Positions 8,224 through 16,891 of a stretch of DNA of 64,000 nucleotides are shown here, piece after piece. Source of the stretch: Microtetraspora fusca (lineage in GTDB: Bacteria > Actinomycetota > Actinomycetes > Streptosporangiales > Streptosporangiaceae); contig NZ_BBYK01000048.1 in the NCBI RefSeq assembly GCF_001570365.1, forward strand, positions 124,001 through 188,000, given 5' to 3'. The notes under the pieces are model-generated. The model did not search any database and was not told the origin of the DNA. It worked only from the letters and a program-made list of their open reading frames with translations. Every line of letters starts with the position of its first letter. Within the stretch, counting starts at the first letter, position 1. Position numbers and translations under genes: made by a program.

Positions 8224-9210
8224 GTGAGAGTGCTGGTCACCGGGGCGGCCGGCTTCATCGGAAGCCACGTCGCAGAGATCCTGGGCGAGGCCGGTCATGA
8301 TGTGTCCGGGTTCGACGTGCGCGACGGTGCGGACATCCGGGACGCGGACGCGCTGGACCGTGCGACGGACGGCGTGGACGCGGTCGTGCATCTGGCGGCC
8401 AAGGTCGGGCTCGGCGTGGACGTCGCGGACATGCCCTCCTACGTCTCCATCAACGCGTACGGCACCGCTGTGCTGCTGGCCGCGATGGCGCGGCGCCGCG
8501 TCGCGCGACTGGTCCTCGCCTCGTCGATGGTCGTCTACGGCGAGGGCGCCTATGACTGCGCCGCGCACGGCAGGGTGCGGCCGGGACCCCGCGCCGTGCG
8601 GGATCTGGCGGCCGGGTTCTTCGAGCCACGCTGCCCGCGCTGCGGCGCCGAGCTGACCCCGGCCGCCATCGGCGAGGGCGCGCCCCTGGACCCGCGCGGT
8701 GTGTACGCGACCACCAAGGTCGCCCAGGAGCACCTGGCCGCGAACTGGGCACGCGAGACCGGTGGCACGGCGGTCGCGCTGCGCTACCACAATGTGTACG
8801 GTCCACGGATGCCCAGGGACACTCCGTACTCCGGTGTGGCCGCGATCTTCCGATCCGCGCTGGAGGCGAGGCGGGCGCCGACGGTGTTCGAGGACGGCGG
8901 GCAGCTGCGTGACTTCGTCCACGTGCGTGATGTCGCCCGTGCGAACGCCGCCGCGCTCGACGCCGGGGTGCCCGGCGCGTTGGCCGCGTACAACATCGCC
9001 AGCGGAGAACCGCACACCGTCGGTGAGCTGGCGGCCGCGCTCGCCGCGGAACGCGGCGGCCCCGAACCGTTGATCACCGGCGAGTACCGGCTGGGAGACG
9101 TGCGGCACATCGTCGCCTCGCCGGACCGGGCGGCGGCGCAGCTCGGATTCCGCGCCCGCGTCGGCTTCGCGGCCGGGATGAGGGAGTTCGCCACCGCGCC
9201 GCTCGGCTGA
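8224..9210 (+). CDS. NAD-dependent nucleotide-sugar epimerase/dehydratase (dTDP-L-rhamnose 4-epimerase-like)
   Basis: 328-residue extended short-chain dehydrogenase. The NAD-binding glycine motif is GAAGFIG (residues 7-13); the active site has Ser in LASSMVVYGEG and Tyr161-x3-Lys165. A Cys-rich insert with Cys112 and Cys137-x2-Cys140 (EPRCPRCG) before the Tyr is characteristic, from memory, of proteins annotated as dTDP-L-rhamnose 4-epimerase, as are NVYGPRMPRDTPYSGVAAIF and EDGGQLRDFVHV. It would therefore interconvert deoxysugar nucleotides in the cytosol. Start GTG 8224. It sits beside glycosyltransferases (13-16 kb), suggesting glycan synthesis. Exact sugar not proven. Confidence 0.85.
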   Translation: MRVLVTGAAGFIGSHVAEILGEAGHDVSGFDVRDGADIRDADALDRATDGVDAVVHLAAKVGLGVDVADMPSYVSINAYGTAVLLAAMARRRVARLVLASSMVVYGEGAYDCAAHGRVRPGPRAVRDLAAGFFEPRCPRCGAELTPAAIGEGAPLDPRGVYATTKVAQEHLAANWARETGGTAVALRYHNVYGPRMPRDTPYSGVAAIFRSALEARRAPTVFEDGGQLRDFVHVRDVARANAAALDAGVPGALAAYNIASGEPHTVGELAAALAAERGGPEPLITGEYRLGDVRHIVASPDRAAAQLGFRARVGFAAGMREFATAPLG

Positions 9211-9218
9211 ACCGCCCG

Positions 9219-11033
9219 TCACGGGCACGACGGCCGGCCCACGTCGCCGATCGCCCGGGCGGCGTTGATCAGGCCGATGTGGCTGAACGCCTGGGGGAAG
9301 TTCCCGATCGGCTCCCCGGTGGCCTGGTCCACCTCCTCGGCCAGCAGGCCGACGTCGTTGGCGTGCGAGGCCGCGGTACGGAACACCCGCTCACCACGTC
9401 CGGCCTGGCCGGTGAGAGCCAACGCGTGGGCGAGCCAGAAGGTGCACAGCAGGAACGTCCCCTCGTGGCCGGTGAGCCCGTCGCGGGTACGGTAGCGGAG
9501 CACCAGCCCACGCCTGTCCGCCAGCCGCGTCGCGACGGCTTCCACAGTCGACCGCACACGCGGGTCGTCGCCGGGCAGGAACCCCACCAGCGGGAGCATC
9601 AGCGCCGACGCGTCCAGATCCGTCCCGTCGAGTACCTGGGTGAACGCGCCCGCGTCCTCGTTCCAGCCCCGGGTGAGGATCGCGGCCCGGATCCGCTCGC
9701 GCGTGTCTTCCCAGAAGGGCACCCTGTCGGCGGCCCCGAGAGCAGGAGCCAGGGCGACGGCCCTGTCCAGGGCGACCCAGCACATGAGTTTTGAATGCAG
9801 GAAATGCCGGCTTGGACCGCGTATCTCCCACATACCCTGGTCGGGTTCCTGCCAGCGGCGCGCGGCCGATTCGGCCGCGCCGAGCAGGAAGGAGCGCGTG
9901 AGCGGGTCGAACCGGCCGGGGGAAAGCTCGTGGGCCGCGTCGAGCAGTTCACCGTAGACGTCGAGCTGACGCTGGCGCCAGGCGTCGTTGCCGATCCTGA
10001 CCGGGGCGCTGCCGCGCCACCCGGTCAGGTGCGGCAGGGTCCTCTCGCTCAGATCGCGTTCGCCGCCCACGCCGTACATGATCGGCAGGTCGGTGTCGTG
10101 GTCGAGCAGACCGGCCGCGGCGCCGGCGAGGAAGGAGAAGAACGCGGTCTCCTCCTTCTCGCATGCGGCGGTGGCGAGCGCCTGCAGGGTGAGGCTGGCA
10201 TCCCGTACCCAGGTGTAGCGGTAGTCCCAGTTCCGCTCGCCGCCGACGCACTCGGGCAGCGAGGTGGTCGCGGCGGCGACGATGGCGCCGGTGGGAGCGA
10301 AGGTCAGCGCGCGCAACACCCGCCCGCTGTGCCCGACCAGTTCCTGCCAGGGGCCCTGGTAGCGCGCGTGCGCACGAGACCAGGAGCGCCAGCCCTGCGC
10401 CGTGTCCCCGATCCGGCGGTGGACGCGCCACGGGCGCCAGCACGGCGGGGCCGGCTCCCAGACCGGCCCGATGCGCAGGGCGAGGCCGAGCCGCTGTCCG
10501 GCGCGCAGCGTGACCGTGGCCCGCGCGGTGGCGTCGCGCACCCGCAGCTCGACCGGGCACGACAGGGTCAGCACCTGGGCTCCTCCTCGCGCCACCAGCC
10601 CGCCGCGCACCGGTTCCATCAGGGGTCGGATGAGCCCGAACTCGGGTCGGGGGGCGAAGTCCACGGTGATCGGCACCTGTCCTTCGACGCAGGTCACCTC
10701 GCGCAGGAGGGCGCTCGGCGAGGCCGCGCCGAGCGCGTGCCCGCGTTCCCGGCGGCCGAGGGCGAGCGTGTCGCGGAGCACCGCGATCCCGGTCGCGGTG
10801 CGGAAGGTCGTCTCGACCACGAGGGTGTCGTCCAGGTACCTGCGGGTGATCTCAGCCGGGCAGGCCGGGCCGACGCACCAGTGCCCGGCGTTCTCGTCCA
10901 GCAACCGGGCGAAGATCGCCGGGCTGTCGAAACGGGGAGAGCACAACCAGTCGACCGAGCCGTCCGATGAGACCAGGGCCGCTGACCGGCAGTCCGACAG
11001 CAAGGCGTAGTCGCTGATCGCTCGCGTACTCAC
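9219..11033 (-). CDS. Glycoside hydrolase family 15 protein (glucoamylase/trehalase type)
   Basis: 604-residue cytosolic enzyme, normal length for bacterial GH15. N-terminal beta-sandwich domain (about 1-240) begins with the characteristic ISDYALLSDCRSAALV and GSVDWLCSPRFDSP. The (alpha/alpha)6 catalytic domain follows, with ERNWDYRYTWVRDASLT (residues about 265-280) and the closing GNFPQAFSHIGLINAA. Actinobacterial members include trehalases that hydrolyse trehalose to glucose, and glucoamylases; the two cannot be separated here. The start is GTG 11033. It is convergent with the epimerase, with only eight bases between stops. Confidence 0.9.
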   Translation of the reverse strand: MSTRAISDYALLSDCRSAALVSSDGSVDWLCSPRFDSPAIFARLLDENAGHWCVGPACPAEITRRYLDDTLVVETTFRTATGIAVLRDTLALGRRERGHALGAASPSALLREVTCVEGQVPITVDFAPRPEFGLIRPLMEPVRGGLVARGGAQVLTLSCPVELRVRDATARATVTLRAGQRLGLALRIGPVWEPAPPCWRPWRVHRRIGDTAQGWRSWSRAHARYQGPWQELVGHSGRVLRALTFAPTGAIVAAATTSLPECVGGERNWDYRYTWVRDASLTLQALATAACEKEETAFFSFLAGAAAGLLDHDTDLPIMYGVGGERDLSERTLPHLTGWRGSAPVRIGNDAWRQRQLDVYGELLDAAHELSPGRFDPLTRSFLLGAAESAARRWQEPDQGMWEIRGPSRHFLHSKLMCWVALDRAVALAPALGAADRVPFWEDTRERIRAAILTRGWNEDAGAFTQVLDGTDLDASALMLPLVGFLPGDDPRVRSTVEAVATRLADRRGLVLRYRTRDGLTGHEGTFLLCTFWLAHALALTGQAGRGERVFRTAASHANDVGLLAEEVDQATGEPIGNFPQAFSHIGLINAARAIGDVGRPSCP

Positions 11034-11073
11034 ACAGGCACCTCGTCCGGTTGGTTGCGTGTCGGGCGACCGG

Positions 11074-11625
11074 TCACCCCTGTCCGGGACCGGGTGGGCC
11101 GTCCGGTCGTGCGGCGGATCCCTTCCTCTCAGGCTGCGCCCGCCGGCGCAGCCTGACGGCGTAGGCCAGCGCCGATCCGGCGAAGAGCAGGCCGGTCACC
11201 AGGAGCCACCGTCCCAGGTAGGGGGTCGTGTCCAGCGCCACCGACCTCCGGTACCCGTCCTGGGACAGGCGGAGGATCAGCGGGAACCAGACAAGCAGCA
11301 ACAGTGCCGACAGGGCGAGGGGAACGCGCAGGTAGTTGATCCACGGCGGCGGGTGGGAGAGCGCGGCCGACGGCCGCACACGACGCCAGGGTCGCCACCG
11401 CACGGCGATGTCGGCGACGGCGTACAGAGGATAGAGCACAAGGTCATGGATGATCGCCGCGCCGACGAACCACACGACGAAGCCCACCCAGATGCCGGCC
11501 ACGACGACGCGGCTCGCGGCGTAGCCGGCCAGCGTGAAGCAGGCGAGCAGCGCGAGCAGGTGCAGCGGGTCGGCGCCGTAACGGCCGGCGGCCCACTGCC
11601 GCAGGGCACGCGCCCGGGAGGCCAT
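11074..11625 (-). CDS. Small membrane protein, partner of the molybdopterin oxidoreductase
   Basis: 183-residue protein with about four hydrophobic helices (LHLLALLACFTLAGY, VAGIWVGFVVWFVGAAIIHD, LRVPLALSALLLLVWFPLIL, WLLVTGLLFAGSALAYAVRL) and a basic C-terminal tail. The sequence HDLVLYPLY is conserved in related actinobacterial proteins found beside sulfite-oxidase-like enzymes; I know no assigned function. Start ATG 11625 is five bases after the oxidoreductase stop; an in-frame GTG at 11634 overlapping that stop (GTGA) is equally possible and adds three residues. It is the last gene of the - strand run from 15939 and may help with electron transfer or anchoring, by inference. Confidence 0.75.
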   Translation of the reverse strand: MASRARALRQWAAGRYGADPLHLLALLACFTLAGYAASRVVVAGIWVGFVVWFVGAAIIHDLVLYPLYAVADIAVRWRPWRRVRPSAALSHPPPWINYLRVPLALSALLLLVWFPLILRLSQDGYRRSVALDTTPYLGRWLLVTGLLFAGSALAYAVRLRRRAQPERKGSAARPDGPPGPGQG

Positions 11626-11630
11626 CGCCG

Positions 11631-12977
11631 TCACCCGCTCGGAGGCCGGAAGGTGAGCCTGCGCACCCACTTGGTGTTGTGCACGCCGGGCGCGTTGGGG
11701 ACGATGATCCGGGCCGGATAGCCGTGGTCGAGGGAGAGATCCGCACCGTTGACCCGTAAGGCCAGCAGGGAGCGGTGGTCGGCCACCTGCCTGGCGCTCA
11801 GCGACGCCTCGGAGAACGCGCCGCCACGTTCCAGCGACTCCACGTAGGCCTCGACGCGGCCCGGGACCGCCCCCGCGAGCCGGGCGAGGTCGGCGAGGCG
11901 CGGGCCGGTCCAGGTCTGCTGGGTCGACCAGCCCTCCACGCACGCGATGGGCAGCGCGTAGGTGTACTGCGGCAGCGCCAGCAGTTCCGCGCGTGACAGC
12001 CGCAGGTCGGTCCCGGCCAGTTCCAGCCGCCAGCCGGGACCGGTGCTCATCGGGTCGACGCCCATGGCGGACGCGGACTTGTTCACCTGGAAGTCGTTCG
12101 GCCCCAGACCGTACATGCGTCCATGCGGGGCGAGCAGGGCGGTGCGGCGCAGCGGCCCGTCCAGTGTCTGCCCCACGGACAGACCGAAGATCAGCAGGGA
12201 GCCGCCGCCGACGAAGCCGAGGAGACCGCGCCGGGAGAGGCTGGGCTCCGCGGGACGGGTGGCCACCAGGCCGTCGGGGTCGGGCGGCTCCGGCCTTGTG
12301 CCGTCCAGGCCGGTGCGGAGTTCGCGGCGCAGGCTCCGCGACCGCAGTGCGCTGACCATCCGCGGCAGCTTGAGCGCGACGTGTACGGCGAACGCGGCGA
12401 TGAAGATCCACGCTCCGTAGAGGTGCGCCGGATAGAAGGAGAACGGGAACACGGTGTAGAAGAGCTGGATGTTGAGCACACCGGTCACGAACTCGAACAC
12501 CGCGCCGCCGACGAGCAGCAGCAGGCTGGCGCGTTCGACGGCCATGGCCAAAGAGCGGGTCGGCGGCCACGTGAACAGTTTGGGGATGACCGACCACAGC
12601 TTGGCCAGCAGCACGGGGATGAGCGTCAGACCGAGGATGACGTGGGCTCCCTGCGTGACCCGGTACAGCCACGCGGGCCAGGTCGGCCAGTCGAAGAAAT
12701 AGAACCCGAGCAGGCCCCTCTCCGGTGTCGTGTCGTTGCCGGGCAGCCACGGGTTGTACGCGGCGTACGACAGCAGGCCGGTGATCGCGATGATCGGGAT
12801 GCCGACCAGCAGGACCAGACCGAACACCGAGGTCAACCAGGAACCACGCAGCGGACTGCGCCAGAAGTCCGGCCGGAACGGCCCGGGCGGTGGATGCGAT
12901 CCCAACCACGCGCCGCCCCTCCGCCACACGGACTCGCCGCCCTCGCGCCCCTGCTCTTCGCCCGGCTGATCTGGCAC
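11631..12977 (-). CDS. Membrane-anchored molybdopterin-dependent oxidoreductase (sulfite oxidase family)
   Basis: 448 residues. The N-terminal third (about 45-210) holds four to five helices resembling a cytochrome b561-like domain, with histidines His112 and His185 or His199 available as haem ligands. A twin-arginine-like SRRGLLGFVGGG follows (248-258), then another hydrophobic segment and the molybdopterin catalytic domain (about 285-448) with the molybdenum-ligating Cys346 in IACVEGW and WTGPRLADL. It would oxidise or reduce a small substrate on the outer face and pass electrons to the membrane. Usual sulfite-oxidase families lack this long helical part; similar fusions occur in actinobacteria. 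Substrate unknown. Confidence 0.86.
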   Translation of the reverse strand: MPDQPGEEQGREGGESVWRRGGAWLGSHPPPGPFRPDFWRSPLRGSWLTSVFGLVLLVGIPIIAITGLLSYAAYNPWLPGNDTTPERGLLGFYFFDWPTWPAWLYRVTQGAHVILGLTLIPVLLAKLWSVIPKLFTWPPTRSLAMAVERASLLLLVGGAVFEFVTGVLNIQLFYTVFPFSFYPAHLYGAWIFIAAFAVHVALKLPRMVSALRSRSLRRELRTGLDGTRPEPPDPDGLVATRPAEPSLSRRGLLGFVGGGSLLIFGLSVGQTLDGPLRRTALLAPHGRMYGLGPNDFQVNKSASAMGVDPMSTGPGWRLELAGTDLRLSRAELLALPQYTYALPIACVEGWSTQQTWTGPRLADLARLAGAVPGRVEAYVESLERGGAFSEASLSARQVADHRSLLALRVNGADLSLDHGYPARIIVPNAPGVHNTKWVRRLTFRPPSG

Positions 12978-13079
12978 CGGATCACCACCCCCGCGTCGGC
13001 GGCCGACGGTATTCGCGCACGAACACCGGCCTACTAGAAATATCCAGACATGCCCCTTTCGCGTATTGTAGCGACACGA

Positions 13080-14660
13080 TTACGCTCCGGCACGCCGGGT
13101 CAGTTCAACCGCGAGCCGGTGAAAGGCCGCCGAGCAGGACGCGCCGCCGACGGGGAGCCACAGCTCGGCCGGCCGTACCCGGGGCCCGGTGACCGGACGG
13201 AACACCTGCCGAGGAACGCCCGCGAGCAGAGTCCCGGGGCAGCGGCGGTAGGTCCGGGCCAGGCCGGCCGGGAAACCTTTGAGGTCCTCGGGCTGCTCGA
13301 CGACGATCGCCGCGAACCGCCGTTCGCCGATCGCCCATGCGATGGACCGGCTCAGCGACGCCTTGCCGGCGGCGCTCGTGCCACGCAGGATGTCGTAGAC
13401 GGCTCCCCGATGGGCGACCGGCGGCTGCCCGGCCGCCACGCCGAGACCGGGATCGGAGAAGACCGCCACCCGACCGCCGAACCCCCGCACCCACGCGACC
13501 AGCGCGTCGCCCACGCGCCGGTCGGCGGCGGTGGGGACCATCCGGACCGGGGCGAACGTCGTCGCGGCCAGGAACGCGATCTGCAGCAGGACCAGCGCAC
13601 CGGCCGTGGCACGGCGCCACTCCGAACGGGGGCCGCCCATCGCGACGCCGGCGAGCAGCGCCACCGCCGCGAAGGCGGGGAGCATGTTGTTGACCGCGCC
13701 GCCCGCGTGCAGCAGGCCCGCATAGCCCTCCGCCATCAGGGCGAGGCAACCCGCGCCGACGACCGGGGTGACCCTCCCCGCGGCGAGCAGCGCCGCACCG
13801 AGCGCGACCCCCATGACCGGGAACAGATACCAGATCCAGAACCCGGCCCACGCTCCCCGTTCCCAGGAGTGCTGTCCGAGCAGTTGGAAGACGTAGAACA
13901 CGTACCAGCCCCGGCTTGCCGTACCCCAGACGAGCGTAACCAGTGCGACCACGCCCGCGAACGTCCCCGCCATGATCACCGCCAGGCGGCGGGCGGGGCC
14001 GCAGAGCAGGACCGCGGTGACCGCCACCACCTCGGCGAGCGCGCTCTGCTTGGTGAGAAACGCCGCGGCGAGCAGCGCCCCCGACACCACCGCGCCCCGC
14101 GTCCGGCGCATCCAACGGGCGCCGTACAGCCCCGCCAGGCTGAAGGCGAGGAACAGCGAGTCCACCCGGGCGAGATCGAACCACGCGCCGGCCGCGAAGT
14201 AGGTCGCGGCGTACAGTCCCGCCGCCGCGACTCCGGCGGCGAGATCACCGGTCTCCCGCTGGACAAGCCGGGCGAGCGCGACGAAGCAGCCCACCGACGC
14301 GAGCGACGACACCAGCCGGAGCGGCAGGTAGGACACTCCCAGGAGAGCGGCGGGGCCCGCCGAGATGACGAAGTACAGCGGCGGATAACCGTCCGGCACA
14401 TAGTCGACGGTGGGGGCGGAGTACAGCGGCAGTCCGGCGCGGAGCCGCCACACCTCGACCAGCGAGTTGCCCTCCAGCCACTCGAGCGCGTACGGATAGT
14501 CCAGGCGGCGTGCTGCGGTCCACAGGAACACCGCGATCGCCGCGAGCCCCGCCACCGCGGCGAAGCGGCGGGCGGCGCGCGCGCCCGTCTCCCAGATGTG
14601 CGGACCTCGTGCGAGCGGCGGTCCCGCCTTCGCTCCGAAGCTCACGGGCGATCGTCCCAC
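13080..14660 (-). CDS. GT-C family polyprenyl-phosphate-sugar glycosyltransferase, membrane
   Basis: 526 residues, about ten transmembrane helices followed by a soluble C-terminal part (about 390-526). The first long loop after TM1 contains PYALEWLEGNSLVEVWRL and VDYVPDGYPPLY; the acidic residues there fit the catalytic loop of GT-C enzymes of the GT39/ArnT/PMT kind, which transfer sugar from a polyprenyl phosphate outside the membrane. The start is GTG 14660, overlapping the TIGR04282 gene by 19 bases; an in-frame GTG at 14645 would make a GTGA overlap and removes five residues. With the GT2 gene upstream, which can make the lipid-linked donor, this looks like a surface glycosylation unit. 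Confidence 0.75.
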   Translation of the reverse strand: MGRSPVSFGAKAGPPLARGPHIWETGARAARRFAAVAGLAAIAVFLWTAARRLDYPYALEWLEGNSLVEVWRLRAGLPLYSAPTVDYVPDGYPPLYFVISAGPAALLGVSYLPLRLVSSLASVGCFVALARLVQRETGDLAAGVAAAGLYAATYFAAGAWFDLARVDSLFLAFSLAGLYGARWMRRTRGAVVSGALLAAAFLTKQSALAEVVAVTAVLLCGPARRLAVIMAGTFAGVVALVTLVWGTASRGWYVFYVFQLLGQHSWERGAWAGFWIWYLFPVMGVALGAALLAAGRVTPVVGAGCLALMAEGYAGLLHAGGAVNNMLPAFAAVALLAGVAMGGPRSEWRRATAGALVLLQIAFLAATTFAPVRMVPTAADRRVGDALVAWVRGFGGRVAVFSDPGLGVAAGQPPVAHRGAVYDILRGTSAAGKASLSRSIAWAIGERRFAAIVVEQPEDLKGFPAGLARTYRRCPGTLLAGVPRQVFRPVTGPRVRPAELWLPVGGASCSAAFHRLAVELTRRAGA

Positions 14661-15292
14661 CCTGCGGCGATCCGGGCCAGGCAGGCGGCGAAACGGGTAC
14701 CCGGCGCGAGGGCGGCCACCGCGGCGGCGTCCTCAGCGGTGTCGACGTCCCGCAGAAGCGGCAGCACGGCCACCCGCAGTCCGGCCTCGCGCAACCTCAG
14801 GAGCTGCGCGGCGCCGGTGTCCGGCGTGGAGACGGGGACGCCGCGCACGAGAGCCGGGTCCGGCACGCGCAGGCCAAGAGCCCAGAACCCGCCATCCGCG
14901 GCGGGACCGAACCACGCGTCGACGCCTTCCCATTCGACGGCGAGCAGTTCCGGCGCCACTTGCGGGGTGTCCATGCCGATCAGGAGCGCCGGCCCCCGCA
15001 CCGCGGCGAACGCCGAGGCCAGCCGCTCGTCGAGTGGGCCGCCACTCTGCGGGATCACTTCGAAGCCGTCCGGCAGCCACGGCCCGGGCCGCCCCTCCAG
15101 AACCAGGACGCGGCGGCACGCGGGAACCGTGAGCGCCGCCGCGAGCGTGTCGGACAACGCCGCCTCGGCCAGCTGCGCGGCCTGCTCGAAGGTGTACGGC
15201 GGCACCAGCCGGGTCTTCACCCGGCCGGGCAACGGCTCCTTCGCGATGACCAGCAAGGTCGTGCGCATACCGTCCCCGCCCCCTGTCTTCAC
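14642..15292 (-). CDS. TIGR04282/DUF2064-family nucleotidyltransferase-like glycosyltransferase
   Basis: 216 residues, GT-A/CofC-like fold. The hallmark IAKEPLPGRVKTRL is at residues 16-29, with LLIGMDTPQ as the metal-binding region and GPAADGGFWALGL downstream, all standard for TIGR04282 (annotated as glycosyltransferase, sometimes linked to arsenosugar synthesis). The GTG at 15292 overlaps the GT2 stop (GTGA); a better ribosome site (GGGGGCGGGGA) precedes the in-frame ATG at 15268, which may be the true start. Members are commonly adjacent to GT2 and molybdopterin oxidoreductase genes, as here. Biochemical role uncertain. Confidence 0.85.
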   Translation of the reverse strand: MKTGGGDGMRTTLLVIAKEPLPGRVKTRLVPPYTFEQAAQLAEAALSDTLAAALTVPACRRVLVLEGRPGPWLPDGFEVIPQSGGPLDERLASAFAAVRGPALLIGMDTPQVAPELLAVEWEGVDAWFGPAADGGFWALGLRVPDPALVRGVPVSTPDTGAAQLLRLREAGLRVAVLPLLRDVDTAEDAAAVAALAPGTRFAACLARIAAGWDDRP

Positions 15293-15939
15293 TGGGCGAG
15301 CACCTTGCGCATGTCGCGCACGGCCTGCCAGTAGCCGCGCGCGGTCCCGGTGACCTTCGAGCGGCCGATGCGCGGACGGTAGTCCACGTCGGTCTCGCTC
15401 ACCCGCCAGCCGGCGTCGGCGGCGCGCACCAGCATCTCCAGCGCGTACCCGGACCGCCGGTCGGCCAGGTTCAGCGCGAGAAGCTCCGCGCGCCGGGCCG
15501 CCCGCATCGGCCCCAGGTCGTGTACGCGCACGCCGGTGCGGCGCCGTACGAGCCGGGCGAGTTCACGGTTGGCGAGCCGCGCGGGCAGCGGCCAGGCGCC
15601 CCTGGCGACGGGCCGCCGGCGCCCGAGCACCAGATCCGCGTCGCCGCGGAGGACCGGCCCGGCCACCCGCGGGAGCTGCCAGGGGTCCAGGGTGGCATCG
15701 CAGTCACAGAAGCACACCACGTCCGTGGTGGCCGCCAGCAGACCCCGGCGGCAGGCCGCGCCGAAGCCGCGCCGGGGTTCCGCCACGACGACGGCCCCGA
15801 GCGACCGGGCGATCTCCGCCGACCCGTCGGACGAGCCGTTGTCCACGACGATGGCACGGAACCCCGGCGGGAGGCGGCCGATCACCCATGGCAGCGCTCC
15901 GGCCTCGTCCAGGCAGGGCAGGACCACATCCACACTCAT
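15289..15939 (-). CDS. Family 2 glycosyltransferase, dolichol-phosphate-sugar synthase-like
   Basis: 216-residue soluble GT-A enzyme. It opens with VVLPCLDEAGALPWVIGRLP, has the nucleotide-binding VVDNGSSDGS, and a metal-binding acidic cluster CDCDATLDP where most relatives have DADLQ. C-terminal VDYRPRIGRSKVTGT is typical of DPM1-like enzymes that charge polyprenyl phosphate with a sugar. It lacks C-terminal membrane helices. First gene of the - strand set, coupled by GTGA overlap to the TIGR04282 gene; likely donor-lipid synthase for the GT-C transferase at 13080-14660, which is inference. Confidence 0.87.
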   Translation of the reverse strand: MSVDVVLPCLDEAGALPWVIGRLPPGFRAIVVDNGSSDGSAEIARSLGAVVVAEPRRGFGAACRRGLLAATTDVVCFCDCDATLDPWQLPRVAGPVLRGDADLVLGRRRPVARGAWPLPARLANRELARLVRRRTGVRVHDLGPMRAARRAELLALNLADRRSGYALEMLVRAADAGWRVSETDVDYRPRIGRSKVTGTARGYWQAVRDMRKVLAQ

Positions 15940-16296
15940 TCGTCCACTTTAAGCGACCGGACAATTACGAATCGTGATGGGCGGGATTGGGCGCGCGGCT
16001 CGGCGTGGGGTCCGCGCTTCGCTCGAACGGCATCACTGTCGCCCACAGCTGTCTCGCCGACAGAAGCACGTCGTTCACGCTGCGAGGTCCGGTCCGCCGT
16101 CCGCGAATTGGCTTCGCGTTCGGCCGATTCACCGACGTGCCAGACGCGTTCGATGCCGCAATGGCTGGTTTGAGGCGCAGCCCAACGAGGCGACGAAATG
16201 GCGTGGCCGGTTTGTGACATTTCTCTAGCGGTTCACAATGGCGTCCCGTAGCCTTCCCGCAACGCAAAAACGATCTTCGAATGAGGGGATTCAAGG
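15940..16296. other. Intergenic region between divergent genes
   Basis: 357 bases separating the GT2 gene (leftward) and the secreted protein (rightward). Composition is less GC-rich than coding neighbours and the short open frames on both strands have no actinobacterial codon bias. It must hold promoters for both sides; one candidate is listed at 16212-16239. GAGGGG at 16284-16288 with TCAAGG nearer the ATG serves as the ribosome region for the secreted protein. Confidence 0.55.
16212..16239 (+). promoter_or_regulatory. Candidate promoter of the tendamistat-like secreted protein
   Basis: TTGTGA (16212-16217) and CACAAT (16234-16239), each four of six to the sigma-70-type consensus with a 16-bp spacer, about 57 bases before the ATG. 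Weak but the best match in an AT-richer stretch. Confidence 0.3.
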
Positions 16297-16611
16297 ATGC
16301 TGCGAGCGGGTTTCAAGGCGTGGGCCGTGGCCTCGGGTGCCGCGCTTCTGCTGGTCGCCGGAGCGGGCAGCGCGAGTGCGCAGACCGCACGCGCGACGTC
16401 GTGGGCGACCTGCGTGAAGAAGGTGGACGGGGGCCGGAAGATAACGGGCGACCCCTGGGTCAAGGTGAAGAGCGGGTGCGCCTGGACGTACAAGGTCAAG
16501 GTGGTGTGGAAGGCCGGACCGGACAGCAGGTGTTTCGACCTCGCGCCGGGTAAGACGGCCACGAGCGAGTCCATCCCCCTCGCTACATACCAGGGCGTGG
16601 CGTACTGCTGA
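16297..16611 (+). CDS. Small secreted protein with alpha-amylase-inhibitor (tendamistat) fold signature
   Basis: 104 residues: a signal peptide (charged MLRAGFKAW, hydrophobic core VASGAALLLVAGAG, cleavage after SASA near residue 28) and a mature part of about 76. It has exactly four Cys: 39, 61, 79, 104. The segment from Cys61 to Cys79 (GCAWTYKVKVVW...C, 18 apart) lines up without gaps with Cys27-Cys45 of Streptomyces tendamistat, sharing GCA and VKVV, and C-x3-APG follows the third Cys in both. Two disulfides, 39-61 and 79-104, are therefore predicted. The Trp-Arg-Tyr triad that blocks amylase is absent, so inhibition of amylase is doubtful. Monocistronic, with its own terminator downstream. 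Fold call is from remembered tendamistat sequence. Confidence 0.75.
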   Translation: MLRAGFKAWAVASGAALLLVAGAGSASAQTARATSWATCVKKVDGGRKITGDPWVKVKSGCAWTYKVKVVWKAGPDSRCFDLAPGKTATSESIPLATYQGVAYC

Positions 16612-16730
16612 AATCGCCGAGCCGGGTAAAAAATGGTGCGCTGCGGCGTACCGCGCAACCGCTGTCGACCTGATCAGGGCACTGCCGGATATCGGGACAG
16701 CGCGATGATGTGCCGCGGAATCGCGTGAAG

Positions 16731-16776
16731 GCAAAAGAGCCCTCCGGATATCTCACCCAGGGGCTCTTTTGCTTTT
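16731..16776 (+). terminator. Rho-independent terminator
   Basis: A perfect 12-bp stem (GCAAAAGAGCCC at 16731-16742, GGGCTCTTTTGC at 16761-16772) followed by TTTT. It ends transcription of the secreted-protein gene, 120 bases after its stop, and sits between convergent genes. This classic intrinsic form is rare in such GC-rich DNA. Confidence 0.88.
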
Positions 16777-16891
16777 CCCGTCCCATCGACTCCGTCGCGG
16801 TGGCCGACCGGTGCGCGATTCCGATGCCGCGCAGGTGGACGCCCAGTGGTGCGGGAGCGAGTCTCCCTTCCTTCTCAGGAGGTGGGGCCGG

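Noticed and set aside
11626-12927. 617-codon leftward frame running through the molybdopterin oxidoreductase
   Set aside because: Only its last 183 codons (11074-11625) look like protein; the rest is the out-of-frame shadow of the oxidoreductase.
13050-15353. 767-codon rightward frame
   Set aside because: Antisense to GT-C and TIGR04282 genes; Arg/Gly/Pro-rich with no recognisable domain.
16621-16720. Second small gene after the tendamistat-like protein
   Set aside because: No start with ribosome site or sustained coding bias before the terminator.
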